Below are positions 46,634-51,677 of a DNA stretch of 51,677 nucleotides, one piece after another. Below the pieces are notes generated by a model. That model had not been told where the DNA came from. It worked only from the letters and a program-made list of their open reading frames with translations, and did no database searches. The translations under genes and the position numbers were made by a program. The stretch's first letter is position 1, and each line of letters begins with the position of its first letter. Where the stretch lies: assembly GCA_000332255.1 (NCBI GenBank), contig KB235926.1, positions 273,802-325,478 on the forward strand, read 5' to 3'. This DNA comes from a cyanobacterium PCC 7702. Lineage in GTDB: Bacteria > Cyanobacteriota > Cyanobacteriia > Cyanobacteriales > Nostocaceae.

Positions 46634-47182
46634 TTATCTACCTGTCTTTGGAGTTTTCACCTGACGCGCCATTTCCAAATAAGAATTCATATTTGCTCCC
46701 GGACGCCGACGACCGTTAGCAGTGTTGGGTACTAATAAATACTTGGGTGCAAAGGTTGTTTCTTTTGGCTGTTCCTTGATTATTTTGGCTGCTTTTGCCG
46801 ATTCTTTTTCAGACTTGGGTTCGACTCTTACACCCGACGCAGTTTGTACCATCTCAACTTCCGCTGGTCTGGCAGGAGGAGCTTTGGTGCCATTTTTTGC
46901 TTCTTGCATAGCTGCAACTGATTGTGTTGATTGCTTACCATTTTCTATAGCTTTATCCGCATCAGCTTCAGTGGTAGCAGTGATTTTTTCTGCAGCGGCT
47001 TTAGCTGTCTGAGCTACTTTATCTACAGCAGCTTTGGCTGTTTGGGCGACTTTCTCTGTAGCTGCAGTGTCAGCGTCTTCCTTCAGCTCTAAATAATAGC
47101 CGTTACTTTTCTTTTTGAAAGGAAAAAGCCCAGTGATGAATTTCATGATTCCAGAGATTAAGTTTTTGATAAAGCCAAACAT
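46634..47182 (-). CDS. Ala-rich protein with N-terminal amphipathic helix, unknown function
   Basis: 182 residues. N-terminus FGFIKNLISGIMKFITGLFP is an amphipathic or membrane-surface helix, followed by KSNGYYLELKED. A tandem 12-residue repeat (KVAQTAKAAVD, KVAQTAKAAAE, then a weaker KITATTEADAD) resembles a coiled, LEA-like segment. The conserved end RRPGANMNSYLEMARQVKTP is a motif I associate with small cyanobacterial proteins of unknown role. Possibly a membrane-binding scaffold; no enzyme features. Convergent with the TPR gene. Confidence 0.75.
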   Translation of the reverse strand: MFGFIKNLISGIMKFITGLFPFKKKSNGYYLELKEDADTAATEKVAQTAKAAVDKVAQTAKAAAEKITATTEADADKAIENGKQSTQSVAAMQEAKNGTKAPPARPAEVEMVQTASGVRVEPKSEKESAKAAKIIKEQPKETTFAPKYLLVPNTANGRRRPGANMNSYLEMARQVKTPKTGR

Positions 47183-47574
47183 TACAATTGCTCCTGTCTT
47201 TTATAACTGAAAAATGACTAAATTCATTAAAAATTAGGAAAATTTATTACATCTATCTCCAGATACTGTATTAGTTAACCTTTGTTTGCACTCACCGGTC
47301 TTGATGACGGATCCTCATGACTTTACAGTGACGATCGTACTCGTCACTACTAAGAACAAATCCTATCAACTTTCTATCTTAAGTGCTTGGAATATTGTTA
47401 ATACTTAAGTAAATTATTAAATTTTTCTGGATCTAAGAGCAATATTCTCAAACCTGCTTTAACAAAAGTTAACGTATACTTTCAACATACGTAAGACAGT
47501 GCCAAAAATTAGAGATTTGAAGTTATTTTTTGCAAATGGTGAGCAAGCCTTTTGTGCAGGCATTTTATCAACGG
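47183..47574. other. 392-base gene-free region with a perfect 8-bp dyad
   Basis: No gene seen. AGTGACGA (47327-47334) and TCGTCACT (47341-47348) pair perfectly around TCGTAC, a possible operator or terminator about 145 bases upstream of the Ala-rich gene. Remaining sequence is AT-rich. Confidence 0.45.
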
Positions 47575-48012
47575 CTATTGTGAGTGGGTATCGCCAATTT
47601 CTGCGTATTCGGCACTGCCAAAAATAGCCTCCGGATGAAAATAATACTTAAACTCCATCAAATTGTAAAACGGGTCTTCTAAAAAGAAGGTGCGGTGTTC
47701 TAAGGGAGAGTTCACAAAACGATGCTTGGGTTTTTCTCGAAAAAGTAATTGCTGTTGCTGTGCTCTGGTGAGTAAATATTTCCAGTCTGCTTCTGAGGTA
47801 AAAATTAATCCAAAATGTCTAGGATAAATACCGCGTTGGGGTGTTAGCGGTTCTTTGGTTAGGTGAGCAACCAGTTGATGACCATAAAGATTGAGAACCA
47901 GAGCGTGGTGATTCTCGCGACCGGGAATGCAGCCTAAACCATCAACGTAGTAGACTTTAGCTCGGGCGATGTCGCTCACTGGAAAGGCAAGATGAAATAT
48001 AGTTTGGTTCAT
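47575..48012 (-). CDS. VOC (glyoxalase/dioxygenase fold) family protein
   Basis: 145 residues. Opens IFHLAFPVSDIARAKVYYVDGLGCIPGR, the first beta-alpha-beta-beta-beta unit, with H7 as a likely metal ligand; HFGLIF supplies a second His and FLEDPFYNLMEFKYY a Glu. This is the vicinal oxygen chelate fold shared by glyoxalase I, extradiol dioxygenases and bleomycin-resistance proteins. A metal site looks intact, so an enzyme is likelier than a binding protein, but the substrate is unknown. Single gene, divergent from the MEKHLA gene. Confidence 0.87.
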   Translation of the reverse strand: MNQTIFHLAFPVSDIARAKVYYVDGLGCIPGRENHHALVLNLYGHQLVAHLTKEPLTPQRGIYPRHFGLIFTSEADWKYLLTRAQQQQLLFREKPKHRFVNSPLEHRTFFLEDPFYNLMEFKYYFHPEAIFGSAEYAEIGDTHSQ

Positions 48013-48118
48013 TGCTTTAATTTTTTTTATGAAAAGGTACCTCGCCGAAAAATGAGCTGTAACCTAAAAACGGCGATCGCTGTTGAGCAATTCAACTTGC
48101 TCTGATACTAAGATATCA

Positions 48119-48616
48119 ATGCCTTACTTTCACTTCTTCATGAGCGATAATCTTCAGTTTCCTTGGAAGCAAGAATTTGTGATTCACCACACCCTGCGCT
48201 TAATGAATAGTTTTCAGTATTGGTTCCAGCGTTGTTTGTTAGATGTCAGCGGTTCTCCAGAAAAAATAGCTCAAGCTGTTTTTGAAGCTCCTTTTGTTCT
48301 GGTTTCCCACGGTACCGAACCCGATCCTATTTTTAATTATGGTAATCGCAAGGCTTTAGAACTATGGGAACTTTCATGGGAAGAGTTTACCCGCATGCCC
48401 TCAAAAAAAACAGCTCAAAATATAGTACACTCAGAGCGCAACAAACTCTTAGCCGAGACAGCTGCTAAAGGCTTTAGTAAATTTTCTGGTGTCCGCATCA
48501 CCAGTACCGGTAGGCCCTTTTATATAGAGGATGGTACGATTTGGAATTTATTAGATGAAAATCATCACTATTGCGGTCAAGCTGCGGTTTACTCCCACTA
48601 CAAATTTCTCCTCTAA
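48119..48616 (+). CDS. MEKHLA-domain protein
   Basis: 165 residues from ATG 48119; a TTG at 48083 and an ATG at 48140 are also in frame. The MEKHLA domain reads IIHHTLRLMNSFQYWFQ-like at the start (here FVIHHTLRLMNSFQYWF), APFVLVSHGTEPDPIFNYGN, ALELWELSWEEFTRMPS and VRITSTGRPFYIEDGTIWNL. This PAS-related domain is known from plant HD-ZIP III factors and cyanobacterial and other bacterial stand-alone proteins; it probably binds a small ligand. No output domain is attached. Confidence 0.86.
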   Translation: MPYFHFFMSDNLQFPWKQEFVIHHTLRLMNSFQYWFQRCLLDVSGSPEKIAQAVFEAPFVLVSHGTEPDPIFNYGNRKALELWELSWEEFTRMPSKKTAQNIVHSERNKLLAETAAKGFSKFSGVRITSTGRPFYIEDGTIWNLLDENHHYCGQAAVYSHYKFLL

Positions 48617-48668
48617 CTTCTTTTACCATCCCAGGGTCCACTTCTTGAGTGTTCGTGAATAAATTACC

Positions 48669-48689
48669 CACTCCCTAGCTCAGGGAGTG
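48669..48689. terminator. Hairpin between convergent MEKHLA and psbU genes
   Basis: CACTCCCT (48669-48676) pairs with AGGGAGTG (48682-48689) across AGCTC. Position between two converging stop codons (48616 and 48723) suggests a shared bidirectional terminator, though T-runs are poor on both sides. Confidence 0.55.
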
Positions 48690-48722
48690 AGTTGCTGTTT
48701 GAGAAGTTAACTGCAAAGGTAG

Positions 48723-49166
48723 TTATCTGTAAATTCCGTTGTTATAGCGGTCAAATCCCTCGGTATATACAGTTTCTACCGGATTAACGGTAAAATTATC
48801 CAGATTAGCTTCTAGAATTCGTTTTTGACGTTCGGTCAGTCCTTTAATTTTCAGGACATCTTCTACTTTTTCGTAAGGAGCATTTTGAATGATTTTGCCT
48901 GCTAAAGTAGGATACAATCCTGGGTATTTCTGAAAAGCTCTCACATTAGTGTTATTCAAATCGATTTTTTTTCCGTATACCTGTGCCAGCTTAGCGTCTG
49001 CAGGGTTTCTGAGGCTTTTAGTTTCCTCAACCGCTAAAACAGAAATTGATGGTAAGGTAAGACTGCTCAGGGTAGCTGCTTTTGCTACCTGAGGAGTACT
49101 CAACCATCCTAAGCATCCTAATAACAATAAACTAAAGACCGTTAATAAACGCACCAATCCTCTCAC
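48723..49166 (-). CDS. psbU: Photosystem II 12 kDa extrinsic protein PsbU
   Basis: 147 residues from a GTG start supported by GAGGT nine bases upstream. The N-terminal signal ([17 protein letters not shown]) ends near AKA-ATLSS, so the mature protein of about 12 kDa is exported to the thylakoid lumen. The mature part shows [39 protein letters not shown] and the helix-hairpin-helix-like [20 protein letters not shown], typical of PsbU. It stabilises the oxygen-evolving manganese cluster with PsbO and PsbV. Unlinked to psbD. Confidence 0.96.
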   Translation of the reverse strand: MRGLVRLLTVFSLLLLGCLGWLSTPQVAKAATLSSLTLPSISVLAVEETKSLRNPADAKLAQVYGKKIDLNNTNVRAFQKYPGLYPTLAGKIIQNAPYEKVEDVLKIKGLTERQKRILEANLDNFTVNPVETVYTEGFDRYNNGIYR

Positions 49167-49273
49167 GATTTTTCTACCTCTTTCATCAAAGCGAAATTAA
49201 GGACTTCCAGCTAGCTGTAGCCGTTAACTTGGGAATTTAGGTTTCCAGGGAACAAGGGTAGGGCGTAAGTGAG

Positions 49274-49311
49274 AAAGTCAACCTTAGCTTTGGAAGCTAG
49301 TGACTTTTTGT
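49274..49311. promoter_or_regulatory. Compound hairpin upstream of psbU
   Basis: Outer arms AAAGTCA (49274-49280) and TGACTTT (49301-49307) and inner arms TAGCTT (49285-49290) and AAGCTA (49294-49299) pair perfectly around TGG, followed on the plus strand by TT. On the psbU strand it lies about 108 bases before the start codon, a possible leader structure; on the plus strand it looks like a terminator but no gene ends nearby. The surrounding region 49167-49615 holds nothing else I recognise. Confidence 0.45.
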
Positions 49312-49615
49312 ATGGTCGTTTGTTTCTTCTCAAGCTATCTTACCCTAACACAGCAGCAGGAGCCACACCCTGGAGGATTAGACTTTCATTCTTTGGTTAA
49401 GGCCACAGCTTTATCAACACAGCAGTCATTAAAAACTAATATACAGTGTATTAATATCCACAATATTTACCATCACCAAATTTAGTCTAGATTTTTTCGC
49501 AAAAATTTTTCTGGTGAATTTTTATTGCTTCTCCAGGAGGTCAGAATTGTTCTAGAAACAATACTGACTGGAGCTAGTTTCAAGCTTGTGCTGACTGATC
49601 CTCCTACGTTTGTTA

Positions 49616-50020
49616 TTACGGTTTTTGGGTAGCGATCGCCAGCTTTGCGCCTTGAACTTGTCGTACCCGATCCATAATTGCCACTACTTGACCGTGCTGT
49701 ACTTTTTCATCGGCGTTGATAATCACCAACGCTTCTGGATTGTAGCCAACTAGATTGCGCACTTGCTGCGTCAGTGCATCAATAGTTGTCGGTTGGCGAT
49801 TCAGACTAATTTGTCCCTTTTCATCAACAGTGATGGTGATTTTGGCGGGAACTTGAGAGCGTTGAGATGTTGTTGCCTTTGGTAAATTTACTGGCAATCC
49901 CTCGCTTCGCGTTAAAAACAAGGTTGACATGATAAAAAACGTCAAAATCGCAAATATAACATCAATCATCGGCACGATGTTAATCTGCGGTGGTAAATCT
50001 GGTTCATCTTGTAGACGCAT
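49616..50020 (-). CDS. exbD: Biopolymer transport protein ExbD (TolR family)
   Basis: 134 residues. Short cytoplasmic N-terminus, one membrane span (NIVPMIDVIFAILTFFIMST, about 14-33) with the essential Asp in MIDVIF, then a periplasmic domain (ITITVDEKGQISLNR, LVIINADEKVQHGQVVAIMDRV). It couples the proton gradient to TonB with ExbB. Its start overlaps the exbB stop by 17 bases, so the two are translationally coupled. tonB is divergent about 930 bases away. Confidence 0.92.
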   Translation of the reverse strand: MRLQDEPDLPPQINIVPMIDVIFAILTFFIMSTLFLTRSEGLPVNLPKATTSQRSQVPAKITITVDEKGQISLNRQPTTIDALTQQVRNLVGYNPEALVIINADEKVQHGQVVAIMDRVRQVQGAKLAIATQKP

Positions 50021-50654
50021 AAATCATCTCTCCTCGCTCGTAACGACGACGGTATAGTAGTTCCAACTGTCCCGCATATTCTTGAATTAATGCCATTTGT
50101 CGCTGATACAATCCCCGGAAGGTATTGGCAAATAATAATGTAAATATTGCTACCACTAATCCCGAAGCAGTGGAAACTAAAGCTTCACTGATACCAGCAG
50201 TTACACCCACCGTTTTCGTACCTCCTACGTCACCGAGATTCAGAGACGCAAAGGAAGTAATTAAACCTAAAACAGTTCCCAACAAACCTAGTAGAGGAGC
50301 CAGAGATACGATCGTGTCAAAGATATTGCTAAATCTCTTTAAAGAAGGTATTTCCGCTTGAGCTTCACTTTCCAAAGCTAAACGAAATTCCTCTGGCGTT
50401 GGATGTTCTAATTCTAAAGCTGCCAAAAAAATGCGGGCAATGGGCAGATCTGCATTCTTTTTTAGTTGGTCGAAAGCTCCAACTAGGTTATCCAAACGAT
50501 ATAAGTTTAAAACGTCTTTGACCACGCGATTTTGACGGTGAGTGATGCGATACCAAAAACGAATACGCTCGATAATCAAAGCGACCGCTAACACTGAAAA
50601 AGCCAGCAGAGGCCACATCACTACGCCACCTGCTGCAAAAAGTCTGCTAATCAT
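50004..50654 (-). CDS. exbB: Biopolymer transport protein ExbB (MotA/TolQ/ExbB family)
   Basis: 216 residues. Three membrane spans: VVMWPLLAFSVLAVALIIERI near the N-terminus, then IVSLAPLLGLLGTVLGLITSF and ALVSTASGLVVAIFTLLFANTF, the last two forming the conserved proton-channel proteobacterial ExbB block (GLLGTVLG). With ExbD it forms the proton-driven motor that energises TonB for iron-siderophore or B12 uptake through the outer membrane. First gene of the exbB-exbD pair; divergent from tonB, sharing a 299-base upstream region. Confidence 0.92.
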   Translation of the reverse strand: MISRLFAAGGVVMWPLLAFSVLAVALIIERIRFWYRITHRQNRVVKDVLNLYRLDNLVGAFDQLKKNADLPIARIFLAALELEHPTPEEFRLALESEAQAEIPSLKRFSNIFDTIVSLAPLLGLLGTVLGLITSFASLNLGDVGGTKTVGVTAGISEALVSTASGLVVAIFTLLFANTFRGLYQRQMALIQEYAGQLELLYRRRYERGEMIYASTR

Positions 50655-50953
50655 GTATTGTTCCTAAACCAGTTCCAAATCCTAAAGTTAGGGCTACCTG
50701 TTTCCATCAATCAAATGATAGATTTTCTCAAAAAAGATTAGAACAAATGAAATTTATTGTCAAGTTTTTCCTGGCGCTGATGATAAATTTATATTAAAAT
50801 TTAGATTTTTTACCGTTATTGGTATTGATTTATTTTTCTTTTGCAGCATGAGAGTTTTGCACCTTCTCAACTAAAACCTTAATCAATTGTGGCTTGACTT
50901 TGGTTTCCAAGCATTTTAATCTGACAGAAGTGATAATAGATAGCAACAAAGGT
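50655..50953. promoter_or_regulatory. Divergent exbB / tonB upstream region with AT palindrome
   Basis: AT-rich intergenic region that must carry both promoters. A perfect 10-bp palindrome ATAAATTTAT (50783-50792) sits within TGATAAATTTATATTA, loosely like cyanobacterial iron boxes. Iron control of these genes is expected from the family; the box is only a by-eye candidate. Confidence 0.3.
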
Positions 50954-51677
50954 ATGAGTGTTTCTAGTGTTGCCGGATTGCAACGAGAGAAAGAAGCTAA
51001 GGCTCTGAGGTATTTTTTGGCTTTGAGCATCATGGGTTCACTAGTGCTACATATTGGCGTCTTAGCCTCCGGTGCTGTGAATTTATTGGCTAGAACTCCC
51101 AAATTAGAAGAAGAACCCATCGAGTTGACTTTCGTTGAGCCTGAGACACCAGAAACACGAAAACCACAACCAGAGTCTGTCAAAAAAGCAAAAATTTCGG
51201 TAGTAAAACCTGAACCACAACCTTCTTTAGCAGTAAAACCACGTGTGGAAACGCCTGTCCAACCAAAACGCGAAACCACCGCAACCCCTGTGCGCAGATC
51301 GACTCCACAACTAGTCAAACCAGAACCAATCGAGACTCGAACTTTCCAGCAACCAGTTGCAAAAGTGAAACTAATAGCAGCTGCACCCTCGCCAAATACA
51401 GGTTTCAAGCAAACAGCACAAAAATCGGTACCTCAAAATTCTTCTTCCCGAACAAGCAACGCACTCCCAACCCATTCGAGGGAAAATTCACAACCCTCGG
51501 GTGGTGGTGGAGGTAGTGGTAGTTCCATCTCACAGGTTGGTGAAACGGGAACTGGTAATGGAATTCTTACCGGTACGGGTGCTGGCCTTGTTAGCAGAGG
51601 TGGAACTGGTAGCGGAACTGGTAGCGGAACTGGTAGCGGAACTGGTAGCGGAACTGGTAGCGGAACTGGTAGCGGAA
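50954..51677 (+). CDS. tonB: TonB-family energy transducer, N-terminal part (runs off the window)
   Basis: At least 241 codons from ATG 50954, open to the window end; divergent from exbB-exbD. It starts MSVSSVAGLQREKEAKALRY, with one membrane span FLALSIMGSLVLHIGVLASG (about 22-41), then the TonB-like PIELTFVEPETPE. A long Pro/Lys-rich periplasmic spacer follows (KPEPQP, QPKRETTA, VKPEPIETR), and then a Gly/Ser/Thr-rich part. The C-terminal receptor-binding domain would lie outside. Context with exbB and exbD supports TonB rather than TolA. The reverse-strand frame at 50830-51408 is its shadow. At 51602 a 12-bp tandem repeat coding GTGS begins. Confidence 0.82.
   Translation, partial: MSVSSVAGLQREKEAKALRYFLALSIMGSLVLHIGVLASGAVNLLARTPKLEEEPIELTFVEPETPETRKPQPESVKKAKISVVKPEPQPSLAVKPRVETPVQPKRETTATPVRRSTPQLVKPEPIETRTFQQPVAKVKLIAAAPSPNTGFKQTAQKSVPQNSSSRTSNALPTHSRENSQPSGGGGGSGSSISQVGETGTGNGILTGTGAGLVSRGGTGSGTGSGTGSGTGSGTGSGTGSG
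51602..51677 (+). repeat. 12-bp tandem repeat in tonB (Gly-Thr-Gly-Ser)
   Basis: GGAACTGGTAGC is repeated exactly six times (51602-51673) plus GGAA, running off the window end. In frame it codes (G-T-G-S)n in the periplasmic spacer of TonB. Units are identical at DNA level, indicating recent expansion. Confidence 0.95.

Noticed and set aside
49300-49485. 61-codon forward frame upstream of psbU
   Set aside because: Starts within the hairpin, low complexity, no family features.
50830-51408. 192-codon reverse frame at the window end
   Set aside because: Lies opposite the tonB frame, which has a membrane span, Pro/Lys spacer and exbBD context; the reverse frame is only a Gly/Ser-rich mirror.
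51602-51677. Regular repeats as a possible CRISPR array
   Set aside because: Units are 12 bases, contiguous without spacers, and in frame within tonB.

Overview
The window is chromosome from a filamentous, probably heterocyst-forming cyanobacterium (Nostocales type). It carries photosystem II genes (psbD, psbU), a cyanobacterial UPF0367 gene, many HIP1 octamers (GCGATCGC), and the order sigC - furA - convergent peptidoglycan-binding gene - cobN - histidine kinase that I recall from Anabaena/Nostoc. FurA (151 residues, five cysteines) and SigC read almost like the Anabaena proteins. Genus assignment is inference.

Layout. 1-2.7 kb: a transposase cut by the window edge, the 3' stump of a Ser/Thr kinase paralog, and an intact kinase. 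2.8-4.6 kb: polyamine genes speD and speE. 4.7-6.4 kb: a frameshifted small membrane ORF and a stand-alone psbD with its own terminator and leader hairpin. 6.4-8.4 kb: UPF0367, an ABC ATPase, a YacP/NYN nuclease and tRNA-Asn. 8.5-12.2 kb: glycogen synthase, an ArsC/Spx-like protein, a GH57 protein and tRNA-Pro. 12.4-14.2 kb: lipA and gpsA. 15-24.5 kb: sigC, furA, the peptidoglycan-binding gene, cobN and a GAF histidine kinase. 24.6-28.9 kb: a membrane protein, a Tat-exported phosphoesterase and a UvrD/PcrA helicase.

29.3-34.1 kb is the most accessory part. It holds a decayed ethylene-receptor-like histidine kinase with at least five lesions, including loss of the predicted copper-ligand His. 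Next to it is a two-gene unit: a protein of unknown function followed by a one-module NRPS (A-PCP-TE, no condensation domain). This is the best candidate in the window for an undescribed small-molecule pathway.

34.6-51.7 kb is mostly housekeeping: GHL10 hydrolase, epoxide-hydrolase-like protein, PPOX flavoprotein, cysE, hsp20, acyltransferase, OmpR-type regulator, hisG, DAHP synthase, a membrane protein / lipase / rsmE / TPR run, VOC and MEKHLA proteins, psbU, and exbD-exbB divergent from a tonB gene that runs off the end in a 12-bp tandem repeat. Two otherwise good reading frames (the small ORF at 4.8 kb and the lipase at 43.7 kb) break at runs of exactly eight A, each repaired by removing one base. 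That is either assembly error or real homopolymer slippage. All family assignments are from reading the sequence by eye; no database search was run.
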